From: Anaerolineales bacterium
GTDB lineage: Bacteria > Chloroflexota > Anaerolineae > Anaerolineales > Villigracilaceae
Reading direction: 5' to 3'
Assembly (NCBI GenBank): GCA_014860745.1
Contig: JACZJC010000010.1
Span: 1-64,000, forward strand
Length of the DNA stretch: 64,000 nucleotides
The position numbers and the translations under genes are program-made. Below are positions 28,661 to 36,895 of the stretch, in pieces. How positions within the stretch are numbered: position 1 is the first letter of the stretch; every line of letters begins with the position of its first letter. The notes beneath the pieces are model-generated. The model had not been told where the DNA came from, made no database searches, and saw only the letters and a list, made by a program, of their open reading frames with translations.

Positions 28661-28750
28661 GTCATTGCGAGGAGGGCTTCAGCCCGACGAAGCAATCCCC
28701 GTTTCATTGGCGGAGATTGCTTCGAACGGAAAAGCGCCGCTCTTGCAATA
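28661..28750. repeat. GTCATTGCGAG palindromic repeat between nuoM and nuoN, copy 2
   Basis: It starts GTCATTGCGAGGAGGGCTTC and shows the same inner pair as copy 1 (GACGAAGCAATCCCC and GGAGATTGCTTCGAACGG). It ends with CTTGCAATAC, a decayed form of the closing arm. Transcription must read through it for nuoN expression. Confidence 0.75.
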
Positions 28751-28767
28751 CATAAAACGGAGCGTTC

Positions 28768-30210
28768 ATGACGCAACCTCAACTGACCGACTTTTACACA
28801 ATTCTCCCATTCACCATCCTTGTTGTGTGGGCATGTTTGCTATTGCTCGTGGATCTCTACATCCCAAAAGGGCGCAAAAGCATTACCGCTTTTCTTGCCG
28901 CCTTTGGCCTGGCCGGGACAATGGGTTTCGCCATCACTCAGACGGGTTTATCCAGCACCGGCTTTAACAACATGGTTTTTCTGGACGGTTTCTCCACCTA
29001 TGCCAACATGCTGTTACTCATCAGCGGCCTGCTTGGCATTGCCGTCGCGCACGGATACAACAAGCGCATGGGCATCGAACGCGGCGAATACTACACCCTT
29101 CTGCTCTTAAGCGTCAGCGGCATGATGCTCATGGCACAAGCTGCCGACCTCATCATCGTCTTCCTCGCGCTCGAATTGCTCTCCATCCCGTTGTATGTTC
29201 TTGCCGCATTCACCCGCAAATTGGAATCGGAGGAAGCGGGCGTCAAATACTTTTTGCTCGGAGCATTCGCTACTGGGTTTGTCGTCTACGGAACAGCTCT
29301 CGTCTTTGGTGCGACTGGAACCACCTCCCTGACGGGTATCTTCCTCGCCGCTTCAAGCGGAACCTCCGGCCTGCTCCTGACCATTGGCGCTGCTCTCATC
29401 CTTGTCGGTTTCGGCTTCAAGGTTGCGGCGGTTCCCTTCCATATGTGGACTCCGGACGTGTATCAGGGTGCGCCTACCTCGGTGACAGCGTTCATGTCCT
29501 CGGGCGCGAAGATCGCGGGCTTTGTCGCCTTGCTGCGTGTCTTTGCCACCGCCTTCCCTTCCATCTCTGCTGATTTGACCGGCATACTTTGGGCCATGTC
29601 TGCCATCACAATGATCGTCGGTAACTTCGTCGCCATATCCCAGACCAATATCAAACGCATGCTGGCCTACTCGTCCATTGCGCATGCGGGCTATATCCTC
29701 ATGGCCTTTGTGCCATACGGCAACAAAGATGTTTTGCCTGTTTCGATTGCCGCAGGTTTGTTCTACCTGCTGACCTATGTGCTGACGAATTTCGGGGCGT
29801 GGGCTGTGGTTATTTCCCTCGAAAAAGCCGAAGGCAAGGGACTCGAACTCAGCGATTACGCCGGCCTTTCCCGGAAATATCCCGCCCTGGCCGCTGCCAT
29901 GACTGTCTTCATGCTCTCATTCATTGGCTTCCCGCCTACTCTTGGCATGGTTGGCAAGTTCTACCTCTTTCGCGCCGTCATCGCCGGCGGATTCAACAGC
30001 CTGGCAGTCATCGGTGTAGTGACATCGCTTATCTCTGCATATTACTATTTGCGGGTTGTCGTCAACATGTATATGCGTGATGGCGATCCCGTCGCCGAGC
30101 GCGAACCCGGTTTGGCGTTCACCACTTCAATCACAGCCATTGCTACGGTCGTATTGAGCTTCATCCCGCAGTGGTTATTCCTGCTCGCAAGCACGGCGCT
30201 GTTGAGATAG
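28768..30210 (+). CDS. nuoN: NADH-quinone oxidoreductase subunit N
   Basis: The third antiporter-like pump subunit (480 residues, about 14 helices), last gene of the operon. Typical segments: LIIVFLALELLSIPLYVLAAF, ESEEAGVKYFLLGAFATGF and PFHMWTPDVYQGAPTSVTAF, with the lysine/glutamate pump residues. A GGAG (28757-28760) ribosome binding site is close to the ATG. No terminator is visible after the stop; the tRNA promoter begins seven bases downstream. Confidence 0.96.
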   Translation: MTQPQLTDFYTILPFTILVVWACLLLLVDLYIPKGRKSITAFLAAFGLAGTMGFAITQTGLSSTGFNNMVFLDGFSTYANMLLLISGLLGIAVAHGYNKRMGIERGEYYTLLLLSVSGMMLMAQAADLIIVFLALELLSIPLYVLAAFTRKLESEEAGVKYFLLGAFATGFVVYGTALVFGATGTTSLTGIFLAASSGTSGLLLTIGAALILVGFGFKVAAVPFHMWTPDVYQGAPTSVTAFMSSGAKIAGFVALLRVFATAFPSISADLTGILWAMSAITMIVGNFVAISQTNIKRMLAYSSIAHAGYILMAFVPYGNKDVLPVSIAAGLFYLLTYVLTNFGAWAVVISLEKAEGKGLELSDYAGLSRKYPALAAAMTVFMLSFIGFPPTLGMVGKFYLFRAVIAGGFNSLAVIGVVTSLISAYYYLRVVVNMYMRDGDPVAEREPGLAFTTSITAIATVVLSFIPQWLFLLASTALLR

Positions 30211-30216
30211 ATTTTG

Positions 30217-30244
30217 TTGACAGTCTTTTTCTTTGCGGTATAAT
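30217..30244 (+). promoter_or_regulatory. Consensus sigma-70 promoter of tRNA-Lys
   Basis: Perfect TTGACA (30217-30222), 16-base spacer, perfect TATAAT (30239-30244). Transcription should start near 30251, about 16 bases before the mature tRNA. Confidence 0.85.
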
Positions 30245-30266
30245 CCCGTCCGCGAGTTTAAAGAAC

Positions 30267-30338
30267 GGCTCCGTAGCTCAATGGCAGAGCAGTTGCCTCT
30301 TAAGCAATTGGTTGAGGGTTCGAATCCCCCCGGAGTCA
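30267..30338 (+). tRNA. tRNA-Lys, anticodon CUU
   Basis: A 72-base cloverleaf. Acceptor stem GGCTCCG pairs with CGGAGTC (one G-U); D stem GCTC/GAGC; anticodon stem GTTGC/GCAAT with loop CTCTTAA giving anticodon CUU, which reads AAG; T loop TTCGAAT. The T stem has one A-C mismatch. CCA is not encoded after the discriminator A. Confidence 0.93.
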
Positions 30339-30344
30339 CAAAAT

Positions 30345-30370
30345 AACATCCCGATATCGGGATGTTTTTT
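30345..30370. terminator. Terminator after tRNA-Lys
   Basis: The perfect palindrome AACATCCCGATATCGGGATGTT is followed by T on the plus strand. It lies between the tRNA and a convergent minus-strand gene, so it may serve both. Confidence 0.75.
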
Positions 30371-30388
30371 GTTATAAAACCATTGGAT

Positions 30389-31096
30389 TTAGTTTGCAAG
30401 TTTTTCCAACACCCATACGATCAGCGGCGCGATGGCCAGCGCAAGCAGAAAATTTCCCACGCGAATTTTTTTGAGCTCCAGCAAATTGCTGATTGCAACG
30501 CCCATCAGGATCACCCCGCCCGTGGCAGTCATTTCTGCCATCATCGGGTCGGTGACAATGGCATTGAGCTGCCCGGCCAGCAGGCTGATGCCGCCCTGGT
30601 AAATCAGAATGACGACCGATGAGAAAAGTACCCCGATCCCCAGAGTGGATGCGAAAGCGACCGACGCAAATCCGTCCAGGGTGGATTTCACAGCCAGCAG
30701 GTTGTAATCGCCCGTCAAGCCATCCTGAATGGAACCAAGGATTGCCAGAGGCCCGATGCAGTATAAAAGCGAAGAGACCATGAATCCCCGCACAAAGCGG
30801 GAACTTGCACCTGTTTCCGTATCCTGTGAGAAGCGCTTTTCAAGGGTCTCCCCAAGTGCTTGCAGCCAATCTTCGATGCCGATCCATTCCCCAAGCAATG
30901 CGCCGATGATCAACGCCCCCAGCACGATCAGCGGATTTCCGCTTTTGAGGAACATTTGCAGGCCCATTGCAGCGGTGAAAAGCCCCATGCCTGCAATAAC
31001 GGTGGTCTTATACCGTTCGGGGATACGTGAACCAAAAATTAAACCAATTGTCCCGCCGATCAGAATGGCGGCAACATTAATAATAGTACCTGTCAT
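30389..31096 (-). CDS. DUF554 family membrane protein
   Basis: A 235-residue protein with six or seven hydrophobic helices and the DUF554 pattern: G-T-I-I-N-V-A-A-I-L-I-G-G-x-I-G at the start, L-x-G-x-x-I-G-x-x-L-G-E-W-I-x-I-E-D near residue 60, and F-V-x-G-F-x-x-S-S-L-L-Y-C-I-G-P-L-A-I-L-G-S-I-Q-D-G-L near 105-130. The family (YdfK/YqgA-like) is presumed to be a transporter; its substrate is unknown. The gene is alone on its strand between the tRNA and a decayed repeat. Confidence 0.88.
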   Translation of the reverse strand: MTGTIINVAAILIGGTIGLIFGSRIPERYKTTVIAGMGLFTAAMGLQMFLKSGNPLIVLGALIIGALLGEWIGIEDWLQALGETLEKRFSQDTETGASSRFVRGFMVSSLLYCIGPLAILGSIQDGLTGDYNLLAVKSTLDGFASVAFASTLGIGVLFSSVVILIYQGGISLLAGQLNAIVTDPMMAEMTATGGVILMGVAISNLLELKKIRVGNFLLALAIAPLIVWVLEKLAN

Positions 31097-31104
31097 GTGT
31101 TTAT

Positions 31105-31140
31105 GTCATTGCAAAGGCGGTGTGCCCGAAGCAATCTCCG
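31105..31140. repeat. Decayed GTCATTGC repeat, partial copy 3
   Basis: GTCATTGCAAAGGCGG followed by CGAAGCAATCTCCG matches the first half of the copies at 23957 and 28661; the second half is missing. Confidence 0.55.
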
Positions 31141-31156
31141 TTTTATGTGGAATACC

Positions 31157-31699
31157 CTACGGCTTCGCAAGTGAAGTCTTCTTCCCCGCGTTTTGGTTTT
31201 CAAGAATTTCAAGCACAAAACACAAAGATGACAACCGGTTCAAGTAGCGCTGCAGATCGGGGTTGACGATTTCCTCTTCGTCGAAGAGACTCACCACGCG
31301 CCTTTCCGCGCGGCGGATGACGGCGCGCGCCAGCGATAGCGCCGCCCCACCGAGCGTATCGCCGGGCAGGATGAATTCCTTCGGCATCTCGATCATCGCG
31401 CTGATCTCATTCGTCTGCTGTTCGAGCCATTCAACACGGGATGCATCGATGAAATGGAAACGCGCGGCATTCTCCGGCGTGGCCGCCGCCTCCGCCATCA
31501 GCTTGTATAAATCTCGCTGGGTTTCGAGCAGGATTGGGGGAGTCTGATGCGCGGCACATTGCGCGCGGGCGAGACCCAACGCGGCGGAGGCTTCATCCAG
31601 GGCGCCGATCGCCTCCATGCGGATGTGATATTTGGGGACGCGGCCTTCGCCGAGCAGGCCGGTTGTGCCGTCGTCGCCTTTTGCAGTGTAAAAAGTCAT
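31157..31699 (-). CDS. Corrinoid adenosyltransferase, PduO/CobO-like ATP:cob(I)alamin type
   Basis: A 180-residue trimeric-type enzyme that transfers adenosyl from ATP to cob(I)alamin, making coenzyme B12. Marks: T-x-x-G-D-D-G-T-T-G-L-L-G-E-G-R-V-x-K (residues 5-23), L-D-E-A-S-A-A-L-G near 35, the R-R-A-E-R-R segment, and N-x-x-L-x-R-Y-L-N-R-L-S-S near 145. The ATG has TATAAT on the minus strand (31711-31706) so close that transcription would start at the A of ATG; the mRNA is probably leaderless. Divergent from the next gene. Confidence 0.92.
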   Translation of the reverse strand: MTFYTAKGDDGTTGLLGEGRVPKYHIRMEAIGALDEASAALGLARAQCAAHQTPPILLETQRDLYKLMAEAAATPENAARFHFIDASRVEWLEQQTNEISAMIEMPKEFILPGDTLGGAALSLARAVIRRAERRVVSLFDEEEIVNPDLQRYLNRLSSLCFVLEILENQNAGKKTSLAKP

Positions 31700-31705
31700 G
31701 CGCGC

Positions 31706-31739
31706 ATTATAACCACTTTACGATGGCCTCGCTTATAAT
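31706..31739. promoter_or_regulatory. Divergent -10 boxes for two leaderless genes
   Basis: On the minus strand TATAAT spans 31711-31706, with the ATG at 31699. On the plus strand TATAAT spans 31734-31739, with ATG codons at 31743 and 31746. In each case the predicted start of transcription, seven bases after the -10 box, falls on or next to the start codon. Neither has a consensus -35 box. Confidence 0.55.
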
Positions 31740-31745
31740 TTAATG

Positions 31746-32366
31746 ATGCTTGTCCCGTATCATGAAGAAATGACCCGCGAGATATTAAACCCGCACTTCA
31801 GCCCGCGCGCGCTGGAAATTGTCATCGCCGCCAACCTGAAACAGGATTCATGGAGCGGGTTGATCGGCCACGACGGTTTCCATTACGACAACGATCTTGA
31901 AAAAGGAAACCGCTACATCATCGAACAGCGCGGATATGTGATTGCCACACTGATGTCTCGCGGAATTCTCTCCGCGTGGATCGCATTTGGGAGATTGACT
32001 CACACCGCGCAGGATTTCTACTCTCACACGAATTACATTTCGATGTGGCTGGCTCAATACGAAAGCGCGCCTCCTCCCCCGCCCGAGGTTGATCCGGTTC
32101 AAAAAAATATTCTCCGCAGCCCTGACCTGCATGCTGGAAAAATCTACCTCCCGCTGGACGCGCTGTATTTCATCCCAGCCCTGCGGAAATTATCGCTGAA
32201 ACTTTTGCCGCGCGATTCACACGGACACATGAACCTCGACTCTCCGCAGCAGGGACCGAACTTCGCCTATGCCCGCGCCGCCGCCGCCAAACGCACGCTA
32301 TATGAATTCGAGCTGTTGCAGAAATTACTCTCCCCCGAAATGTTCGCTCGTTTTGTAGATAAATAA
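31746..32366 (+). CDS. HET-C / zinc-dependent phospholipase C-like protein
   Basis: A 206-residue mostly helical protein rich in possible metal ligands: H-E-E-M-T-R-E-I near the start, G-H-D-G-F-H-Y-D-N, A-F-G-R-L-T-H-T-A-Q-D-F-Y-S-H-T-N-Y-I (about residues 81-99) and R-D-S-H-G-H-M-N-L-D. The L-x-H-T-x-Q-D-x-x-S-H-x-N core is the mark of the zinc phospholipase C / HET-C superfamily. There is no signal peptide, so it may act in the cytoplasm; its substrate is unknown. The predicted transcription start is at the second of two adjacent ATG codons (31746), which I therefore use; 31743 is the alternative. Confidence 0.7.
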   Translation: MLVPYHEEMTREILNPHFSPRALEIVIAANLKQDSWSGLIGHDGFHYDNDLEKGNRYIIEQRGYVIATLMSRGILSAWIAFGRLTHTAQDFYSHTNYISMWLAQYESAPPPPPEVDPVQKNILRSPDLHAGKIYLPLDALYFIPALRKLSLKLLPRDSHGHMNLDSPQQGPNFAYARAAAAKRTLYEFELLQKLLSPEMFARFVDK

Positions 32367-32395
32367 CCAGGAAATTTTCAACCGACGATAAAAGG

Positions 32396-32401
32396 TATAA
32401 T
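32396..32401 (+). promoter_or_regulatory. TATAAT box directly before yqeY
   Basis: TATAAT ends seven bases before the ATG at 32409. No ribosome binding site fits between, so a leaderless transcript is expected. Confidence 0.5.
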
Positions 32402-32408
32402 CAAAATC

Positions 32409-32855
32409 ATGGATACAAAAACACAACTTAACGAATCAGTCAAAGAAGCCATGAAAAGCGGGGACGAAGTCCGCAAGCGCACCCTGCGCATGGTGCTGGC
32501 CGCCGTCAAACAGGTGGAAGTGGATAAGCAGGCTCCGCTCGATGATCTTGCGGTCGTGGCGTTAATTCAAAAGGAGATCAAGAACCGCCGCGAAGCCATC
32601 GAAGAGGCGAAGAAGGCTGACCGCCCCGACTTGATCGCAGAGAACGAGGTTGAGATCAAGGTATTGGAGGTTTTCCTGCCGAAAGCCATGCCTGCCGAAG
32701 AACTGCGTGCCCTCGTTCAGGCCGCCATTGCAGAGACGGGCGCCTCCGCGCCGAGTGATATGGGCAAGGTGATGAAGATCGTCATGCCCCAGGTGGCCGG
32801 GCGCGCGTCTAACGACATGATCAGCTCGGCCGTTAAAGAATTGCTCTCCAAATAA
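32409..32855 (+). CDS. yqeY: GatB/YqeY domain protein
   Basis: A 148-residue helical protein matching YqeY over its full length: L-N-E-x-x-K-E-A-M-K-S-G-D at the start, R-T-L-R-M-V-L-A-A-V-K, Q-K-E-I-K-N-R-R-E-A-I-E near residue 55, and S-D-M-G-K-V-M-K near 120. It resembles the C-terminal tRNA-binding domain of GatB; its exact role is unsettled. It is followed by an intrinsic terminator. Confidence 0.92.
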   Translation: MDTKTQLNESVKEAMKSGDEVRKRTLRMVLAAVKQVEVDKQAPLDDLAVVALIQKEIKNRREAIEEAKKADRPDLIAENEVEIKVLEVFLPKAMPAEELRALVQAAIAETGASAPSDMGKVMKIVMPQVAGRASNDMISSAVKELLSK

Positions 32856-32860
32856 TTTTT

Positions 32861-32913
32861 ACCGCGAAGAGCGGGTATGTTGACCATGCCTGTTCCCTTC
32901 GCGGTACTTTTTT
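32861..32913 (+). terminator. Terminator after yqeY
   Basis: ACCGCGAAG (32861-32869) pairs with CTTCGCGGT (32897-32905), followed by a T-rich run that touches the ATG of the next gene. Confidence 0.65.
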
Positions 32914-35022
32914 ATGTCAACTCGTAATCTCGTTTCAACCCGCATTCGCATCCTCCAGGCTGGTCTGATCGTCGCGGTCAGCCTGGTCTCTTTTGCCACG
33001 TTGACCTTGCCGATCAGCCTGCGCACCACCAGCCCGTCGTTGACGGTGGGAGATGTGGCGCAGATCACCCTGCAAGCCCCGCGGGACATCGAATATGTCA
33101 GCGACATCCGCACGGAAGAAGCGCGCAAGGCAGCTGAGGGCGCAGTCCAACCCGTCTACAGCCAGCCGGACCCTGCCATTGCCCGCCAGCAGATCGAGCG
33201 TTTGCGCACCGCCATGCAATACATTACATCCGTCCGCGCCAACCCCGAATTCACAACGGATGAAAGGAAATCCACCCTCGTCACCCTGAGCGATGTGCGT
33301 TTGCAGCTCGAGACGATTGATTACGTGCTCAGCATTTCCGATTCACGCTGGGAAATTGTGCAGGAGGAAGCCGTGCGCGTTTTGGAACTTTCGATGCGCC
33401 GCGCGATCTACGAAGACCGGGTGGAATCCACGCAGGCGGGCATTTCTTCCTCTGTCAGCCTTACCTTGAACGAACAGCAGGCTTCACTCGTCACAGAATT
33501 GGTGAAAGCCTTCATCGTTCCAAACAGTTTCTTCAGCGAGGAGTTGACCACCGCCGCCAAACAGTCCGCACGCGATGCCGTCAAGCCAGTGGTGCAGACC
33601 TACAAAGCCGGCGAGACCATCGTTCCGGCCGGCGAGATCATCACCCCGGCAGATGTGGAAGCCTTTCAACGGATGGGAATGATCCGTCCCGGACAGCGCT
33701 GGGAGGATATGCTTGGCGCGTCCGCCATAATTTTGATCTCGGCCGCTCTTGTGCCGCTTTATTTTTACCGCCGAAAACGACTGGTTGTGATGACCGACCC
33801 GCGCAGCCTGCTCGTGATCGCTTTGGTGTTCGTCGTGTTTTTAATTGGTGCGCGCCTCTTCACCGACCGCACTCTCGCTCCATACGGCTATCCTGTGCAG
33901 GCCGCAGGCTTGCTGCTTGCCACCCTGTTTGGGTTGGAAGTGGGGCTTGTCATTTCAATTCCGCTTTGTTTGCTGGCTGCCTACGGCCTTTCGAACACCT
34001 TTGACCTGGCTCCCTTTTATCTGCTTACCTCCCTGATCGGCCTGCTTGCACTTGGCTCTGCCCGTCGTTTTTGGGGATTCCTGCGCGCGGGATTTGCCAT
34101 CATGCTTTCAGGCGTCGCCGTTCTTATAGCATACCGGCTGCCGTTTTTCCCGCCGGACTGGCTGGGCATCGTTCAATTTTTAGGCATCGTGGTGTTTTCA
34201 GGTTTCGCAGCGGCGAGCATCACCCTTCTGCTTCAATATCTTTTCGCGCAAATGCTCGGCCTCACTACGGCCCTGCAATTGCTTGATATCTCCCGCCCGG
34301 ATTCGCCGCTTTTGCAATTTTTCCTTCGCAGCGCGCCCGGTACCTATCAGCACAGTTTGCAAGTGGCCAATCTTGCCGAACAGGCCGCCGAAAAGATCGG
34401 CGCAGATCCTTTGCTCACGCGGGTTGGCGCGCAATTCCATGATATCGGCAAAGCGCTCAACCCCACCTTCTTCATCGAGAATCAGATTCCCGGCAGCGTC
34501 AATACCCATCAGGATGCCAACCCCGAAGAGGTGGCCGCCACCATCATCCGCCATGTGACCGATGGAATCCAACTTGCCAAAAAACACCGTCTCCCGCAGC
34601 GCTTGCACGACTTTATCCTCGAGCATCACGGCACACTTATCACCCGCTATCAATACAACCAGGCCATGGAGGCTGTGGCGGACGATGTAACAAAAGTAGA
34701 CATCGAAAAATTCCGCTATCCTGGCCCGCGGCCCGCCTCGCGTGAATCCGCTTTGTTGATGCTTGCGGATGCCACTGAAGCCCGCGCCCGCGCCGAACGC
34801 CCCGCCACCGATGACGACCTGCGCAAGCTGGTGCAAAGTGTGATCGAAACCGTGCAAAAATTCAACCAGCTTGACGACACCCTATTAACCCTGCGCGACC
34901 TCAACCTCATCACAGAATCCTTTGTCACCACGCTGCGCGGAATCTATCATCCACGCATCCAATACCCGAATGCCAAAGTAGCGGATCAGGATTCGACCCT
35001 CCTTGCCCCAAGAAAAGAATAA
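32914..35022 (+). CDS. PgpH-type HD-domain membrane phosphohydrolase (7TMR-HD)
   Basis: A 702-residue protein of the family that in Listeria hydrolyses cyclic di-AMP. Residues about 15-35 form a first helix, residues 40-265 an outside 7TMR-HDED domain, residues 270-455 about seven helices, and residues 465-640 the HD domain. Metal ligands are seen at H480 (GTYQHSL), H509-D510 (QFHDIGK), and later in IIRHVTDG and LEHHG. It overlaps ybeY by one base, giving the common order HD protein, ybeY, dgkA. The ATG directly follows a terminator T run with no ribosome binding site, so its own promoter is not obvious. Confidence 0.9.
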   Translation: MSTRNLVSTRIRILQAGLIVAVSLVSFATLTLPISLRTTSPSLTVGDVAQITLQAPRDIEYVSDIRTEEARKAAEGAVQPVYSQPDPAIARQQIERLRTAMQYITSVRANPEFTTDERKSTLVTLSDVRLQLETIDYVLSISDSRWEIVQEEAVRVLELSMRRAIYEDRVESTQAGISSSVSLTLNEQQASLVTELVKAFIVPNSFFSEELTTAAKQSARDAVKPVVQTYKAGETIVPAGEIITPADVEAFQRMGMIRPGQRWEDMLGASAIILISAALVPLYFYRRKRLVVMTDPRSLLVIALVFVVFLIGARLFTDRTLAPYGYPVQAAGLLLATLFGLEVGLVISIPLCLLAAYGLSNTFDLAPFYLLTSLIGLLALGSARRFWGFLRAGFAIMLSGVAVLIAYRLPFFPPDWLGIVQFLGIVVFSGFAAASITLLLQYLFAQMLGLTTALQLLDISRPDSPLLQFFLRSAPGTYQHSLQVANLAEQAAEKIGADPLLTRVGAQFHDIGKALNPTFFIENQIPGSVNTHQDANPEEVAATIIRHVTDGIQLAKKHRLPQRLHDFILEHHGTLITRYQYNQAMEAVADDVTKVDIEKFRYPGPRPASRESALLMLADATEARARAERPATDDDLRKLVQSVIETVQKFNQLDDTLLTLRDLNLITESFVTTLRGIYHPRIQYPNAKVADQDSTLLAPRKE

Positions 35023-35471
35023 TGATCTACATCGATAACCAACAGGATTTTTTAGAATCAACCCTGCTCGAACGGGCCGCCCGCTTCACATTGGACCTCC
35101 AGCCTGATTCCGCCGACGCAGACATTACCATCGTCCTTACCGATGACCAGCAATTGCATGAACTGAATCGCGATTATCTCGGCGTGGATGCCCCCACTGA
35201 CGTGCTCTCCTTCCCCGCCTCCGAATCGGACCCTGAAACTGGCGCGACGTACCTGGGAGATATCCTCATCTCGATTCCCCGCGCGGCGCAACAGGCGCAG
35301 GCGGCGGGTCACCCGCTGGAGGCGGAAGTGCAATTACTCGTTGTTCATGGCGTTTTGCATTTGCTTGGGCACGACCATGCCGAGGCGGAGGAAAAAGCCC
35401 GCATGTGGGCTGGGCAGGAAAAGGTTTTGGAAAGACTCGGCCTGGGTCACATCAAAATTCAAGATTCCTAA
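35022..35471 (+). CDS. ybeY: Endoribonuclease YbeY
   Basis: A 149-residue zinc-dependent RNase used in 16S rRNA maturation and ribosome quality control. The zinc motif H109-G-x-L-H113-L-x-G-x-D-H119 is intact, and T-D-V-L-S-F-P precedes it near residue 62. Both ends overlap neighbours by one base, showing tight coupling with the HD protein and dgkA. Confidence 0.95.
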   Translation: MIYIDNQQDFLESTLLERAARFTLDLQPDSADADITIVLTDDQQLHELNRDYLGVDAPTDVLSFPASESDPETGATYLGDILISIPRAAQQAQAAGHPLEAEVQLLVVHGVLHLLGHDHAEAEEKARMWAGQEKVLERLGLGHIKIQDS

Positions 35472-35860
35472 TGAAATTATTTTTTATATCCCGCATCGAA
35501 TCGTTTCGCCACGCCATTCATGGATGGCATTACGTTCTGCGGACCCAGCGCAACATGTGGATTCACAGTTCCATTGCCGCGGTTGTTTTTATCGTCGGTC
35601 TTTGGTTGAATATTCCGCCGCGTGACTGGGCGGTGATCATCCTCACCGCCGCGCTGGTGTTCAGCGCCGAATTTCTCAACACATCCATTGAAGTGACGGT
35701 TGACCTTGCCAGCCCGGATACCCATCCGCTTGCCAAGATCGGCAAGGACGTTGGCGCCGCCGCTGTGTTGGTCGCTGCCCTCGCCGCCATCCTGATTGGC
35801 CTATTACTCCTAGGCCCCCCCCTCTTGCAAAAACTCACCACCCTGTTCACTGTTCGCTGA
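35471..35860 (+). CDS. dgkA: Diacylglycerol/undecaprenol kinase family protein
   Basis: A 129-residue, three-helix membrane kinase of the DgkA family, which in Gram-positive-type bacteria phosphorylates undecaprenol for cell-wall lipid recycling. Seen: R-I-E-S-F-R-H-A-I-H-G (residues 8-18), the first helix, F-S-A-E-F-L-N-T-S-I-E with the catalytic glutamate, and K-I-G-K-D-V-G-A-A-A-V-L-V-A. Start at 35471 overlaps the ybeY stop by one base; a longer frame upstream is only the shifted end of ybeY. Confidence 0.92.
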   Translation: MKLFFISRIESFRHAIHGWHYVLRTQRNMWIHSSIAAVVFIVGLWLNIPPRDWAVIILTAALVFSAEFLNTSIEVTVDLASPDTHPLAKIGKDVGAAAVLVAALAAILIGLLLLGPPLLQKLTTLFTVR

Positions 35861-35915
35861 TCACTTTTTACTTATTACTTCTCACTCATTACTCGTAACT
35901 TACACAGGAGCCCCC

Positions 35916-36776
35916 ATGTCTTTATCCTTCAAATTCGGTACGGTAGGTTCCCCCACAGGCACGCCCAAAAAACCGGGCGGTTCGGTGGGTGCGATTGAAT
36001 TCAGCAAATCCATTGGTTTGGATGCGCTGGAGCTTGGCTGGGTTCAGTCTGTTCGGGTGACCGAAGCAACCTGCGCGCTCATCAAAGCGGCAAGTGAAGC
36101 CCATACTGTTTCGTTGAGTGTGCATGCGCCGTACTTTATCAACTTGAACGCCACAGCCGAAGAATGGCCCAAGTCTCGCAAGCGTTTGATGGACGCCGCT
36201 CATTACGGCTATCTCGCGGGCGCAACAGACATCATCTTTCACCCCGGCTCTTATTTTGGCAACGACCCTGCCGAAGTGTTGAAGGTTGCCATCCCGCGCT
36301 TGAAAGGCTGCGTGGATGAATTAAAGAAAAATGGCGACATGGTCACCATCCGCCCGGAGACAATGGGCAAATCTGCCATGCTCGGTTCCATCGAAGATGC
36401 CCTTGCCATGAGCGCCGCCATGGACATGGTCCAACCCTGCATTGACTTTGCCCACATGCACGCCCGTCCCGGCGACGGTTCGATGAACACCTACGAAGAA
36501 TGGTCAAAACTTTTGGGAAATTATAAAAAGGTGCTGGGAGCAAAATCGTTAAAGAATTTACACGTGCATCTCTCAGGTATCGAGTACGGCGAGAAAGGCG
36601 AGAAGAAACATCTCACCCTCGCCGATGCGGACCTGGACTTGAAAGCTCTCTTCAAAGCCCTCAACGACTTTGGCTGTGCAGGCCGCATCTTGTGTGAAAG
36701 CCCCATCATGGAAGAAGATGCCTTGAATATGAAGAAGGCCTGGATGAAAGTCAGCGGGGAGAAAGAGAACTTATAG
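35916..36776 (+). CDS. Endonuclease IV-like TIM-barrel protein
   Basis: A 286-residue AP endonuclease 2 family protein. Metal ligands of the three-zinc site appear in order: H-A-P-Y (with F-I-N-L), F-H-P-G-S-Y, R-P-E-T-M-G, C-I-D-F-A-H-M-H-A-R, L-H-V-H-L-S-G, and a final C-E-S-P. This fits a true deoxyribonuclease IV, which cuts DNA at abasic sites, although the family also includes sugar isomerases. AGGAG is well placed before the ATG. Word-like repeat DNA (ACTTATTACTTCTCACTC and similar) fills the gap from dgkA. Confidence 0.85.
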   Translation: MSLSFKFGTVGSPTGTPKKPGGSVGAIEFSKSIGLDALELGWVQSVRVTEATCALIKAASEAHTVSLSVHAPYFINLNATAEEWPKSRKRLMDAAHYGYLAGATDIIFHPGSYFGNDPAEVLKVAIPRLKGCVDELKKNGDMVTIRPETMGKSAMLGSIEDALAMSAAMDMVQPCIDFAHMHARPGDGSMNTYEEWSKLLGNYKKVLGAKSLKNLHVHLSGIEYGEKGEKKHLTLADADLDLKALFKALNDFGCAGRILCESPIMEEDALNMKKAWMKVSGEKENL

Positions 36777-36823
36777 CCTGGCAACCAGCCCAAAGTCTGC
36801 GGGGAGAAGCGGGAAAAGTTAAA

Positions 36824-36882
36824 CAAAAAAGAGACACATCTCCACCGAGTTTTTTGTCTCCGTGTTTTGCGTCTCTTTTTAA
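36824..36882. terminator. Bidirectional terminator between convergent genes
   Basis: AAAAAGAGAC and GTCTCTTTTT pair across a loop that contains a second, smaller repeat of the same words. Runs of A on one side and T on the other allow function in both directions. Confidence 0.65.
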
Positions 36883-36895
36883 GTTCATCGAAAAC

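Noticed and set aside
30217-31096. tRNA-linked integration site
   Set aside because: The gene after tRNA-Lys is an ordinary DUF554 protein. There is no integrase and no repeated tRNA 3' end.
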